Origin: Salvator merianae | Lineage: Eukaryota > Chordata > Lepidosauria > Squamata > Teiidae | Assembly: GCA_003586115.2 (NCBI GenBank) | Contig: QVOM02000119.1 | Location: 50,679,428-50,743,427, forward strand | Direction: 5' to 3' | DNA length: 64,000 nucleotides | In this document: positions 12,252 to 24,500 of the stretch, in pieces | Numbering within the stretch: the first letter of the stretch is position 1 | Layout of the letters: each line of letters starts with the position of its first letter | Position numbers and translations under genes: made by a program | The notes under the pieces: generated by a model | Seen by the model: only the letters and a program-made list of their open reading frames with translations | Told to the model about the DNA's origin: nothing | Databases searched by the model: none

Positions 12252-12281
<30 letters not shown>
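12133..12281. repeat. Compound triplet microsatellite (AAT)14-(AAG)~27-(CAG)9
   Basis: Three uninterrupted blocks meet without spacer: AAT to about 12174, AAG to about 12254, CAG 12255-12281. Each motif differs from the next by one base. Homopolymer-like open frames across it are artefacts. Confidence 0.97.
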
Positions 12282-12282
<1 letters not shown>

Positions 12283-12283
12283 T

Positions 12284-13522
12284 GGGTGACTCACACATAA
12301 TTTTGGGTGGTTTAGGTCTATTGTGTTGTGTAGGTGATTGTGGGGGACAATTACATAAGTGGCAGTCAGAGTAACTAAGAACTTTTGACATATGTGGCAG
12401 CTTAACAGAATTTCTTTCATAAATAAAAAAAAATCTAAGTGAGGGATTTAATACCCATTAAATTACCTATGCAACTATAAAATATTGTAGTTTTAAAATA
12501 TATTTTATTAAAGTATATAAAATAAAATATATTTTATTAAATAAAATAAAATATATAAAATAAAATTTTATAAAATAAAATATATTTTTAAACTATAAAA
12601 TATATTTTATTAAAGTATATTTTGTTATCTTAGTGCTTTAAGTACTTTTATTCTTAAGATGAAAATCATTTGAAAGGAGCAGGAAAGAAATATTATACAA
12701 GCTATCTAGAAATCATACTGGGGATAAAGATATTTTATATTCCTGACATTTTCCAAGCTAATAGAATTTGTCTCATTTTTGAAAGATGTAGCATTTGATC
12801 AAAGACAAATCGAGGAGAATGTTTTTATGTATTGTAAGCATTGAGGCCACAATGGCACCTTCATGATTTCATTGTTTTTATTTATAGAAAATGGAAAGCT
12901 ACACATTTGATAAGTTGCATTCCTCCCTTAAGAGTTTTCAAAAGTTATTTGAACATCAGCAAGCTTTAAGGTTTCCCTGCATTTGGCACTGGCTGTTTCT
13001 TGTGGGCAAGGGAGGAAAAGGAAGGGGGACCCTCTTAGCCTGTTCTAAGCTATGGTATGTACCCATAATAAAAATCAATAGATGATTTCTCTTTTACGTC
13101 TAATATACAGTATTCTTTTTGCAGTATTCCACCACACGCACACAGCCCATTTAGGAAAGCAGCTGTTACCTACAGTCCCTGCCTAATACATTAGCTATTA
13201 CTGCCCATCTGCAATAACTGACCAGTGTAAGCACAGGTGACACCCCCAGGATTTCAGCCACCTGTTGTCCATCAAGGTATCCCACTACCAGCAAGTCAGT
13301 CTGATACTCAACAGGTAGATTCAGCATTTTTTAACAACATCAGTAAATCCCTTGTTGACACACACACTTCATAAAGAACAATTGCTTATTTAAAACATGA
13401 CTTAAAGAAGATTATTTTTCAATAGGACACTTAGGGTGCGAGCTTAATGGTTACAGAAGTTTACAAGATTAATGGTTTCAAATTGCTTGAAATACTTCAA
13501 GGTTCATAATCACACAAATCTC
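12284..13522. other. Intergenic DNA with TA-rich low-complexity tract
   Basis: Sequence at about 12470-12625 is made of repeated TATTTTATTAAA/AAATAAAATATA words. The rest shows no gene. Confidence 0.6.
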
Positions 13523-14060
13523 GGCTGCGTCCAGGCGGGGAAAATATAATGCCATTTGGCATCACTATGGTGGGATTGCCACACTTATCTATGACAACCC
13601 ACCATAGATAAGCTATACCCCTCCTAAAATGCATGATTCTCTTTTTAGGGAAAACCTGACTCTGATGGTGCAACTACTTACCTTTGCACATGGAACTGCC
13701 ATTGTAGTCCTAACCAACGTGCATGTGCGTGGACTGAAAAAGATGGTTGCACATGTGCAATGGGGGTGTTGTGCACTTCTAGGTATTTCCTGCTGGTGAA
13801 ATACTTGGATGTGGTGTCCACTGCGCAGGTGTGTGGACTGTGAAAAGCCAGCTGCACATGCACGGTGATGTCATTGTGCACTTCTGGGTATTTTACGCTG
13901 GTGAAATACCTGGGTGTGGTGTCAACCACACATATATGTGGACTGGGAAAAGCCAGCCAAGCATGTGCGGTGATGGAATCGTGCACTTTCGGGTATTTTG
14001 TACCGGCAAAATACGCGGAAGTGTGTGTCACCAAAAAGCGTAAAGACAGCGCAGTCCCCC
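13523..14060. mobile_element. MITE-type element, family F (copy 3), with internal tandem repeats
   Basis: The left end GGCTGCGTCCAGG matches the family F/A terminus. The interior carries about 2.7 copies of a 105-bp unit starting at 13750, 13855 and about 13960, each with GTGCACTTC(T/G)(A/G)GGTATTT and GGTGAAATAC. The right end is not clear. Open frames in several phases are repeat by-products. Confidence 0.6.
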
Positions 14061-14309
14061 ATGCTGTCTAGTCAATAGATGAGAATTCCAGAGGGACTTT
14101 TCTTCCGAATATCACCTTTTGGCACTATATTTGACCAGCATCTGTAGCCATCCTTAGACTATTGCAGCTTTTCAAGACTGACTGGTTTAAATATAGGCCT
14201 TTTAAGGTAGATATCCCCACCCCCCTTACACATATTTTCCCATTTTTTCAGTTCTCTTTTTGTGATGTTACCTTTTTTTTTTTTTAACATTACAACCCTG
14301 ACTACAGCC

Positions 14310-14660
14310 TAGATATGTGCATGAACAGTATTTTTCTGGTTTGATTTGGTTTGGTTCAATTCAAACTGAACCCCTAGAACTTCAAACATGTTCAATTCAA
14401 ACTTTGAATTTCTCTCAGAAAAAGTTCAATTTCAAAAAAAATTAATCAAAATGTTTGCAATAAGAAACAATGGAACAGAATCAAGGGGACCAATCTGTAA
14501 AGCTATAGGGGCAAGTGGATGATTTTAAAGGAATGTATGGGTGAAAATATGAAGAAAATGCAGAAATTAATTCATGAAAATAGTTTAAAAATCACTCACA
14601 GGGCCAAAGATTTAAAATTGGATATCCCGTAGTGCTGCTTGGAAGGCAGAAGTAAGTGAG
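14310..14660. mobile_element. Possible hAT-derived remnant
   Basis: TAGATATGTGCATGAAC at 14310 resembles the hAT end at 10852. It is followed by GGTTTGGTTCAATTC/GAATTG symmetry. No matching right end or 8-bp duplication is found. Confidence 0.35.
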
Positions 14661-17150
14661 AATTTTTTTTTAAAGTCCTTTAAAATCAGCAGAGCATCCA
14701 AACCTCATGCTGTTTGGCAAGGGCCTTTCTGATACCACCACCACTGTGGTAATGCTTGCAAGTTTCAGAGGCTCCAAGCTCCAAGCTGACTGTAGCAACA
14801 ACCACCCTGCCATGCAGACCAGACAGAACCAAAATTCTGCAAAGTTTGAGCTGGAACCTCCAAAATGGACAGGTGGAACCACCATCAGGAAGGTTCCTGT
14901 GGACCTCTGAGCCAATCATTTTCATCCCTGAGAAACATCTAAATGTCATGCCACTTTGCAGGGCCTTCCTATCATCCTCCTAGACCCACTTGCTGCCTCT
15001 ACCAGGGAGTTGGCAGAAAGGCTCGCAGCTGAGGCAATTAGTCTCACCCCCAATAAAAAAGTTTCTTTTCTTTTCTTTCTTTCTTTTTTTTTAAAAAAAT
15101 TTCCCTTTCCCTTTTTTGCTATGGGAAAATTTCCAGAAAAAAAACCCTGAGAAAAATAAGTGTGCCATGCCACTGCACGCCCACACCCACAAGCAAGAAA
15201 GAACACATGACAAACCAACCCCCTAAGATACTGCTGTCAAGAAGGACTCCTGTTGTATTCTGAACTATGGGGAACATGTTTTCTGAATGCCAAAAGCTGT
15301 CGAAAATCTGCCAAGCATCAGATACACCTGGGTTGCTGGGGGGTTTTCAGCTTTTTCTATAGCTAGGTTAATTGGTTTGGCAATTTCTGAGCCAGCCTGG
15401 TCAGGAATACAAAGACTGTTTTAATAATAGTTAGACTTCTTTAAAGAGATCCATGCTTGGATCAGGATACGGCACCAGTTTGGTGCCCTATCCTTGTCTA
15501 TAGCTTAGTCAGCTGCAGATAGGCCATGTTACTTGGGGGGAGCAGGGCTTCTACTGGTCTGCACAGTGTGTGGACAACAGGCCTCTGGATCTCTCTGCAA
15601 ACTGGACTAAAGGAAAGTGCAGAAAGGGCCTTGTATTGAACCGTTGCCTTTGTCGAGCCCATATCTCCTTGACTCCCTTTGTGTCTCTAGGGCTTCTATA
15701 GACCCAGCTTTGCCATCAGGTGATGCCCCTCCCTTTCAAATCTGGTTGACTGCTTGGAAGTCTCCATGGTGCAAAGGCTACCAAATACACACTTTCATCC
15801 AGGAATGGTTGGTACATGCCAATTCCAGGAGTTTCTTTAGCACTCAATGTCACAGTGGCTCTTGATTTCATCCCCAAGAAAACCAAAACATTGAATGCTC
15901 TGCACTGGCATGATAAATGCTGCCCATTTTCTTCAGGCTGACTTTAAACAGTGAGTGAGTCTTTGTTAAGGCTGAATGCTGTATAAATCTACATAGAAAC
16001 TGGTTTCACTGAATTTAAGAGGTTATGCCTGTGTTTGCCAATACTGAATAAAAATATGCATGGAGGATAAAGGGGAACTGGAGCTGACTTCTAAAATGCT
16101 GGGTGTGAAGGGGACGCTTCCCCCTTTCCCCTTATGGGCCAGCTACCCTTGTTGGATACTGTCGTTTGCTTAGGTCACACTTGCTGCAGATGCTACTGAA
16201 ACACAACATGCACACAACTGGTTATGTCAGACAAAGGAAATTTTCAGCAGCATTTGCAAGAAGAGCAAAATGCAACAAAGTATTAAAATAATTGAGGGGA
16301 ACAGTTGCTATTGCAGCTCTCTGCATCCATGGCCTCTTTAAAATTAACTTACACGTCATCTTATGTTACAGTGTTTTCACAACATCTGGGACCACTATGG
16401 AACTTTGTAGACTACTGCTTGCAGTCAGATGAATAATCACTATGAATCATAATCATTGTTTATCAGAAGGCAAAGACAGCTGAGTTACTCACTCACCTAA
16501 GACTACTTAATTAGCTCCTGAATGAATGGAAATTAGACTCCAGACGTCTCAGGTCTAGAACCATCATCTTTTGTATCCACTGTCTGACAGCATTCGATAG
16601 CTAAGGCTTTGCAACAGTAGGAACATTAAACTTGGAGCTGGAAGACCAGCCTTCAGTTTCCCCCCTTGCCATGATACTCATTGAATAACCAGATGAAATA
16701 GGAAAGAAAGGCTTTGCCGTCTTGTTCTCCACAGAAGCAAGGTGGGTATAAAAATTAATTTCAGCAGACAAGCTCTTCTGATGAGTATCGAAATGTAGAT
16801 TTAATAGATCAAAGGGAAGCATTCAACAGAGTTCCTTTCCTCTCTGGTCTGGCAGTCACAGTTCATAGGATGCCACTGCCTTCAATACATTTTTTTTTTC
16901 AATTGAAGTGGTCACATGCTATCAACCAAGCAAATATACTTAAAGTGAATTAAAACAATATTATAAGCATAAGCAACTATATTCCACATAATTCAATAGT
17001 CATACCTGTCAAAGAATAAAAATGAAATAGATGTGATTACTTGAGTATTTGTTCAAGAAACAAAGCAAATCATCCAGTTGATATAATCAATCAGAGAAAT
17101 GAGCCTTTATTGCTGAGTAGCCATGATGGATCTAGAAGAACAGGGTCCAC
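14661..17150. other. Intergenic DNA, mostly unrecognised
   Basis: A T-rich tract lies at 15060-15120. A segment ending AAAGTGCAGAAAGGGCC at 15630 looks like a right end of the family B fold-back element. No gene is supported. Confidence 0.45.
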
Positions 17151-17154
17151 CTTC

Positions 17155-17250
17155 TGATTTTATTCATTCATTCATTCATTCATATTTCTATCCCGCCTTA
17201 TACCTGAAGGTCTCAGGGTGGATTTCAGTAAACTCAATATAAAAAAATGT
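17155..17250 (-). mobile_element. Tail of a LINE/SINE with (CATT)n
   Basis: A CATT microsatellite is followed by TATCCCGCCTTATACCTGAAGG and CTCAGGGTGG, the antisense of the common reptile repeat tail 'ccgccctgag...gcggtatataaat'. Family uncertain. Confidence 0.45.
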
Positions 17251-17688
17251 TAAAACAATGACAGTGCCTGTATTTGAGGCGGGGGGGGGGAGTGCTGTTC
17301 CCTCAGTCAGGAGTGCATTTTGAGCCTTGCTCACCTTTAATTTTTCTGGACCACATTTTGTTCCTCAGCAGATTGCTGTTTATGTTATGATACGCTTACT
17401 GTGCATATTTTAACTTCATGTAATTTTATGCAACATTTATTGGACTTTGGCTATAATAATAAAATTCATTCATTTGTTCACTCATTCATATACAATATAT
17501 GAGCAATATATACCACTGAGGGGAGGTCTTTCCACAGCCTGGAGACTACTATAGAGAAGGTCATCTTGTATGCCCTTATCCCTTTAATTTTTGATAAAGG
17601 TGGCACTACCAAGAGGGCTTCTCCCACTGATCTTAACTTATATTTGCGTGTGAGTGTGGAACAGAAGTATCAGAGGTAAAATCCCAAC

Positions 17689-18548
17689 TAGAAAAGGAAC
17701 TAGTAGTAGGATTTATAAGTTAATAATTGACGCTAAAGAAGATATAATTAATGGTATGGTTGGTACCTGGCAAAAGGATATAAATATTAGTAGACAGAAT
17801 ATTGAAAACAAGATAAGAGATATTCAATTAATAAAACATAACAGAATTAAAGAGTTAAAGATGAAGCTGGTTCATAAATGGTACAGAACACCAGCTCAAT
17901 TAGCCAATATGATAACTACACTTTCCCCTCGTTGTTGGCATTTATGTGGTGTTAAAGGTACATATATACATATGTAGTGGGTTTGCCCAGAAGTTCAATT
18001 ATTTTGGAAAATGGTGGAAGCTAAAATATATGAAATTATGAAAATAAGGCTTATATCTTCTCCAGAATTATGTATTTGGCAGATATTTACAGGTTTAAGT
18101 ATTAGAAAAAATCAAGAATATATGTAGACCCAATTATTATATGCAGCATTGGCTACAATAGTATATGGATGGAGGGATAAACTAAAATGGTCATTGGAAA
18201 TTTGGTTTCATTATGTACAGGACCAATATAAATTTGACATCTCCAGACAGTACCGTCTTAAATATATGGGAATAGAGGGATCAATTACAGTTAAAGAGAA
18301 ATGGAAAGATTTTCTGGAATATATAAACAGACCAGAAGCACCATGTTTATTGAGAACTGAAGTATTAAATATTAACAAATGGTTGTCCATCTAAATTGAA
18401 TACATGTTTTCAGCTGTTCGGGACTAGGATGGGGTGGGGGAGGGGTGGATCAAAAGAGATATATAATTGAATATGATATAATGTAGAAAACGCTATGGAT
18501 TATCAGATTGTATTGATTGTATTGATATTATATTCAAAATAAAATTAT

Positions 18549-18590
<42 letters not shown>

Positions 18591-18624
18591 AAAATAATAA
18601 ATAAATATATTTTTTTTTTAAAAA
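17689..18624 (+). mobile_element. L1 LINE, 5'-truncated, with perfect 17-bp target duplication
   Basis: AGAGGTAAAATCCCAAC occurs exactly at 17672-17688 and 18625-18641. Between them lies the end of an L1 ORF2: SRIYKLIIDAKEDI, KWYRTPAQLA, then the H-M-x-W-V-C-P-E box, and a C-terminus ending NKWLSI. Two in-frame TAG codons interrupt it, one of which replaces the first Trp of the HMWW box. A G-rich 3' UTR (GGATGGGGTGGGGGAGGGG) and an AT/poly(A)-like end follow. It is dead, but the intact duplication suggests a fairly young insertion. Confidence 0.92.
18554..18588. repeat. (AT)n microsatellite at the L1 3' end
   Basis: About 17 AT units within the tail of the L1 copy. Confidence 0.9.
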
Positions 18625-18641
18625 AGAGGTAAAATCCCAAC

Positions 18642-19682
18642 ATGCATTAGCTTGTAGTAAATCCTACTCTCACCTTTACAGCAGAATCTACAACTGTCAT
18701 GAGCCAACTGTCTGGCCACTGGGATCCTGACAAAGCTGCATGAGGCTACCCTGCTCCCACTGCATATGGGCAGCTGAGTTTCAGAAGTCAGGCTCAGTCT
18801 TCTGCAGAGATTCAAGACTTAACTCTGCCAGACTTGCCAGCAATTAAAGACTGCTGCAATTAAATATTTCTAGCATGTCAAGGTCAGCAGATGAGGAATC
18901 TCAAACTATTTCAGTGAATGTAGGTGAATTCACGGTAGGTGGCCAGGGATGCAGCAAAACTGCTTTCTCTATGGACCCAAGAATATGATGTTGTGAAAGT
19001 GCAGTACCTTGTTGAAAATCTCTGGGAGTAATGGGACTTGAGGATCTTCCTCATATTCTGGCAGGATCCACACGGTACCTTAGTGGCACCATCTGCACAA
19101 CTCTGCCCCCTCATGGTGCAATCAGTGTGCTGGGCAAGTAAGATGTCAGCATGGATCCGCACTTGTCTTGCTGTCATGCCACCATAAGCACCCCTTACGG
19201 TGCTTGAACAGCAGAGTGGAAGAAAAAAACTCCAAGATCTCTTTCCTCTCTCATTGTTGGCCCTGCCACCACTACTGCCACACCCTGTGTTTGATGCCAC
19301 CCCACCAGTCAGGATTGAAGGTAGGGCTTCCATCTTGACGGCCAAGGGAGCTGCCTCTTCCCACCAAGAGAATGGCCAGTGAATCCACTGTTTTGATCTT
19401 GATGGGCAGGGGGGCTGTCCCTGGACATCAGTATAGCAGCCAGGTAATCCCCAGCTTTGATCTTGATAGGCAGGAGCAGTGTGCCGCGTGCAGACAAATG
19501 CTGCAGCTTTCAGAGGAGCACTATAAGCGTAGTGCTCTTCTTAATCTGTAGGGAAGAAAGCTATGCTTGTACCATTCTTCCCCTCTTCTGCGCTGATCTT
19601 GCCACAGTCTTTCATAGGATATCTTTAACCCATAGCTCTAATAAAATGCAGTTGTTTAGGAATGGCAAAAGCTGGATATAAA
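18642..19682. other. Intergenic DNA, nothing recognised
   Basis: An open frame of 144 codons on the minus strand (18911-19345) has no recognisable domain and is probably chance or repeat-derived. Confidence 0.4.
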
Positions 19683-19860
19683 TCATAAGAACATAGGAGG
19701 AGCCCTGCTGGATCAGGCCACGGCCCATCTAGTCTAGCATTCTGTTTCACACAGTGTCCCACCAATTGCTTCTGGGCATTCTCAAGCTGAAAATAAGAGC
19801 AAAACCTTCACCTGCTCTCAACTCCCTGCAAATGGGTTTTACAGGTATCCTGTATCAATG
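19683..19860 (-). mobile_element. CR1/L3-type LINE 3' end
   Basis: The antisense of GGCCTGATCCAGCAGGGCTC and of CAGAAGCAATTGGTGGG is present, the same words as in the sense copy ending at 24422. Non-coding terminal fragment. Confidence 0.7.
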
Positions 19861-20221
19861 TAGAACTTACAGAGCAGTATTCACAACAGATTCTATGGCC
19901 ACATTGATCTGGGGGAAATAAATAAATGTTTGCTACTTTGAGTTCCATGGAGGAAGAGTGATGAGCAGGTAGGTAGGCAGAGAGACCCAGATGTTTCAGT
20001 TACCTATTTTCATTTGATTATACTCATTGCAATCATCCTATTTAAGTGTTAGGTATTGTTAGCCTAAATAGGAGGGGCATTCTGTGTTCCATTTGAAGTC
20101 ATCTGAATGATACAAAAAGAAGGGTCAAAATGCCTGAAAAAGCCACAAAAAGGCTCTTTTACAGCCTTGAAAAAGTGGTTCCCAAAAGTAGCACCGGGAA
20201 CTGCTATGGACCCATTTGGAG

Positions 20222-20370
20222 GAAACCTCCAGACGTTACTTACTTAATCTGTTAGCTTTGGATATACTGGAATAAAGCATGGATATGTCAGAATAAAACA
20301 CTCCTGAGAGTGCTTTGTTCCAGAATATTAAAAATAGTGGAATAAGTAAGTGACATCTGGATGCAGCCCA
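20222..20370. mobile_element. Fold-back element, family A (copy 4)
   Basis: Left arm CTCCAGACGTTACTTACTTA and right arm AAGTAAGTGACATCTGGATG pair. A short extra hairpin (ACTCCTGAGAGTG) sits in the middle. Confidence 0.7.
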
Positions 20371-21262
20371 AGCCCATCTTGTTAGGCAGGGTATACCTTC
20401 CCCTGAACAGTTCTTCCTGTAAGGCAAGAAGCTGTTCCTCGTCTGCCAAAACTATTATCAGGAATCTCTCACATACTTATCCACTTACCTGGCAGTGGAG
20501 GGGAGCATCATATCATAGTTTTGCCGGACATTTTTCTAAGAAAATGACAGGTAAAATGGGAGGAACAAGAGGGAAGCCGCAGAACATCATTCCCTTCCCA
20601 CTCCCTTCCCATCCTTCCAAAATAGCCTCTATTTTATGTGTGCGGAATGGCTCTAACTGCTTGAGGCAGCTAGAGACAACATGAGCATGTGAATGGATAT
20701 GCTTCTTTAGTGCAGCCAGGAAGACGAAAAACATGAATTGCTAGTATTCAGGAACATTACCAAGTTCCTTTGTAACCCTGCCAAGGTGCTTACAAGCTTG
20801 TTTGCTCACTTTAATTGCCCTTTTCCTGTGGTCATAATCAAGAGGGGTGGGGAAAGACAGTAAAATAGTTGATCTTTATGTAATATGTATAGCACTTAGC
20901 TTACTATATTAATCTGAATAGAGGAAAAATGAGCAGTTTTATGGCCCAAGCAGAGCTTTTTACCATCCCTAACCATAATTGAAAGTGCTGTTACTTGCCA
21001 TAAAGCACCACTTGCTACATACTCCATAAAATCTAAAGATAGTAGAAGACTTCATAAACTCCTGAGCCTCTCTGATAAATGACTGAGCATCCAACACAAA
21101 GCATGATTTCTATGACTCATATAGTCCCAATTCTCTCCCTTCCTTTTTAGATACTCTAAGCCTGTACTTCTACATGAAATATGCAGCGGCATCTGAATGA
21201 TCCCATTTTTGGAAGAGGTTAGACAGCCAGCATAATATAGGCCAAAAACTGCAGCTAGAACT
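20371..21262. other. Intergenic DNA, nothing recognised
   Basis: No gene or clear repeat is seen. Confidence 0.4.
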
Positions 21263-21263
21263 T

Positions 21264-21595
21264 AGGACCTTTTCTACACTGGCCTGTGTACCTGCCTATG
21301 AAGAGTTCTAGGAGCCTGTCTTCCACATGCTGGTGCAGAATAGCAGAGGCCCCACCCTCCCTTAGAATGTTCTGGACAGAGCTATGGAGTAGGATATGGC
21401 ACTCAAATAGCTCCATATCCCACCCCATCAGTGGAGCCATTAAAAGTAATCTACTGTTGGTATACCAGTTCACGAAGGGGATCTGGACGGCACACCCCTG
21501 TGGACCAACATACCAGCCCAACCTCTTTTCAGCCAGGGCCCTGGAAGTGGCACTAGAGATATGCTTTCCTTAGCATATTTCTGAAAAGGCCCCAG
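21264..21595. mobile_element. Possible fold-back/MITE element
   Basis: GGACCTTTTCTACAC at the left and CTGAAAAGGCCCC at the right are weak inverted ends, similar to other GGCC(T)TTT-ended elements in the window. No clean target duplication. Confidence 0.35.
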
Positions 21596-22561
21596 CTGTG
21601 AATTGCAATGATTAGAAACTTTTGTTGGGCCTAACCTTTGGAACTGGGCCCTGGCCTTCAATCCTGGTGGTCAAGGATAGAACAGAATGAGCTGTCCGAA
21701 ATGTGGGCAGCTCTTGGAGTCAGCTATCGGCAGCCTGGGTCAGCATGATGCAGGATCGCCTACACTATGGGGAAATGGCCTAGGAGTCCACATTTTCACT
21801 TGACCATGAAAGTTCATTGGGTGGCCTAGGCTTAGCTTAACTTATCTTTAGGGTTGCGAGGATAAAACGGAGGGAGAAGAATGGGTTCCTTGGAGGTAAG
21901 ATATGATATAAATGCTGTAAATGAACAATAAGTAAATAATGTTGAAATACATGTTGGCTTAAGGTTAATTCTAGATAAGCAATATTTAAGATATGCTATT
22001 CTTTTCTGCTCTTTTATCTTTTGACTTGGTATTTAAACCTGGTAGTTGTTTACTCTTCTTAGCTGGTGAAATAACGCTTTGACTCTCCAGTGTCCTAAAT
22101 CTCTAGAGGTCAATACGAATACCCAGAGAAAAGTTTGGGACAAGAGAAGCCTGGAAACCCAGAAGTAAACAAACCTCTAATGGATATAAGGACAAAATGT
22201 GAAGGCTGCTTCTTCATTTATTTGTTTCAGAAGAAATCACGTTTTGCATCTTCCATGGCTGTGTCCACACACAGTAAAGGAAAGCACCCTTGAGGTGGCT
22301 CAGAGAAGGCTTATAGATGGTTCACAGGTAGGATCTTTCATATGCCAGCCTGCTCCTCCAAGCTCTCAAGAACATTCTAGGCTAGAAAAGGTGGATTAGA
22401 GATAGGTTAAGAGCATGAGGCCACACACTACCATCTCTAAGGTGCTTTTGCCTTAGCTATGTGTGTATGGAGCTTATGTTTCAGAGTAGCTTAATATTCT
22501 GGTTGCTATATATTCAGTCAAGGCTTCTAGTGGGTTTCATGTCAAACAGTTTGCTGCCCCA

Positions 22562-23030
22562 GGGCCAGTTTTCACTTTCTACCATGGAATGTTCATCAGC
22601 GAACATTCACCGGTGGAACTGACCACACAGCTCAGACACTGTCTGCACTGTGTGGCCCTAGTTGTGACTATCAGCAGGATACCAGCATTCACAGTGCAAA
22701 TGCTGATGGCATATGCTCGATTGGAACCATGATAGTGGCCAGGAGGTGTCCGTACGCTGCCATGGCAACTGGCAGTGCTGCACACCACACAGCCACATGC
22801 AGGTGTGTGCAGGTATGATCGAGCAATTGCACAGGCACAGTAAATGCACTTTGCTGTGAGCTGATTATCAGCTCCAGATAAAGCTGTGCAGCACTAATTT
22901 CTGCTCCACAGCTATTTGTGGTTGAGAACAGTGATACACTTCTCCTGGTCATGAGGGCCTCCACAAAGTGTAGAAGCACTTTGCTAGCATGCATCCCTGA
23001 TGCTTGCTACTGCAAAGTGCAAACAGCCCT
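22562..23030. mobile_element. Fold-back element, family C (copy 2)
   Basis: Left end GGGCCAGTTTTCAC and right end GTGCAAACAGCCC are inverted. The interior shares CAGACACTGTCTGCACTG and GCTGCCATGGCAAC (22756-22769) with the family. Coding frames on the minus strand here are artefacts. Confidence 0.65.
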
Positions 23031-23939
23031 CCTGAGTTTCTAGCAGAATGCTCCCCACCCTATCCACCCCATTTATTAAGGTGAAAGAGCAGAAATGCAA
23101 ATCAACAAACATGGTTGATTCCCTGTGCTGACTCCCACACACATTTCTGTTATGTGTTGAAGTGCTCTGGTGTCCTCTGAGAAATTGTGGGGGAGCACAG
23201 AGACAGATAAGGCACAGGAATTCATGTATATGGACTAAGCAGTCTTTCCTGCTGCTGTGCTTGAATGCTCCACCCACCCATGGAGGATGAATGGCTCAAA
23301 ACACAATTGTAATGAATAATAGATATGGGAGTTTTTAAAAGTTCATTCCTCTCACAAATCAAAACTTAGAAGCTGCTGTTTGTTTTACTAAGACTGGTCT
23401 AAATTGTGGTTATGAAGTTGTTTACTTCCCTGACTGATAAAGACCCACTTCAGTGGGGTTTGTAGATGCTCCATTTATTTGAAATACCTATTTTCTAGTA
23501 TCAAAATTAGGTCTCTGGTTTTGATACTGATGGAGATGTACAAGACTACTTTTTAAAAGGATACATTCATCTTACAATTATTATATTGTACGTAAGTAGG
23601 TTTTAAAGTATCATGAGCATTTCAAATATTATATTACAGCTACCTGATAAATGTAATTTCAGTTCCCAGACCAAGAAGATGCATTAGAGCATTGCAGCAA
23701 AACAGTAGGCAGCTTTGTGGCACCTTATAGTATCATCTTCTGCAGTAGGACTGGTCACTGCTTTCAGCTTTCAGCAAACTCAACTTTCCAAGGGCCTCAT
23801 GTCAATGGTGAGTGTTGCCAAAAGTGGGTGTTGTACCCTTGACTCTCGCATGCACACTTTTGTCATACACATGAAGGTCAGCTGAGGAAAGGCAATATCG
23901 CCTTCCTCCTTATTAAATTAGGGAAAGGAAGTCTGGGGA
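23031..23939. other. Intergenic DNA, nothing recognised
   Basis: No supported gene or repeat. Confidence 0.4.
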
Positions 23940-24422
23940 AGGAGTATTTTGCATTCCTATCAGGATATGAGTCTGGATGGAGAGGTTTATATCTTTCCAT
24001 TCCAGCATTGTCTATTGTATATAAAAATCATGCATGGTGTGGAAAAACTGATGGGCAAGGGAGTTAGCACTGATAAAGGGAAGTGTTTTTTCATCTAGAG
24101 TCATCTGTCTATGAAATTTATTACTAGAAGAGGTGGTGACAGCAACCAGCCTGAAAAACTATAAGAAAGGGTTAGACAAATTCACGGAGGGAAGGTGTAT
24201 CAATGGCTACTAGAATTGATGCTTAGGTACCACCTCCAAGTTGCAGAGACAGGAAGGATGCCTCTAAAGACCATTTGCAGAGAGCCAAGAGCAGGTGAAG
24301 GTTTTGCTTTTGTCTTCTGCTTGAAAATGTCCAGAAGCAATTGGTGGGCCACTATGTGAGACAGGATACTGGACTAGATGGGCTGTGGCTTAATCCAGCA
24401 GGCCTCCTCTTATGTCCTTATT
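23940..24422 (+). mobile_element. CR1/L3-type LINE 3' fragment
   Basis: The sense strand carries the family words CATGCATGGTGTGG, TTTTTCATCTAGAGTCATCTG, a short decayed peptide NYKKGLDKFTEGR, then GGATACTGGACTAGATGGGC and the end CCAGCAGGCCTCCTCTTATG. Frameshifts and stops are frequent. Fragments of the same kind lie at 19683, 52890, 53690 and 54655. Confidence 0.75.
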
Positions 24423-24500
24423 CCCTTCACACTTCCCATATTTTTATTATCCTATATAAACTGGAGAGAGGGGTTGGGTTAGAGATTTTCAAAAGATTAA

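Noticed and set aside
12044..12420. Open frames of 70-115 codons rich in one amino acid
   Set aside because: They are translations of the AAT/AAG/CAG microsatellite in six frames.
13750..14033. CRISPR-like array
   Set aside because: The units are 105 bp, imperfect and contiguous without spacers, in a vertebrate genome.
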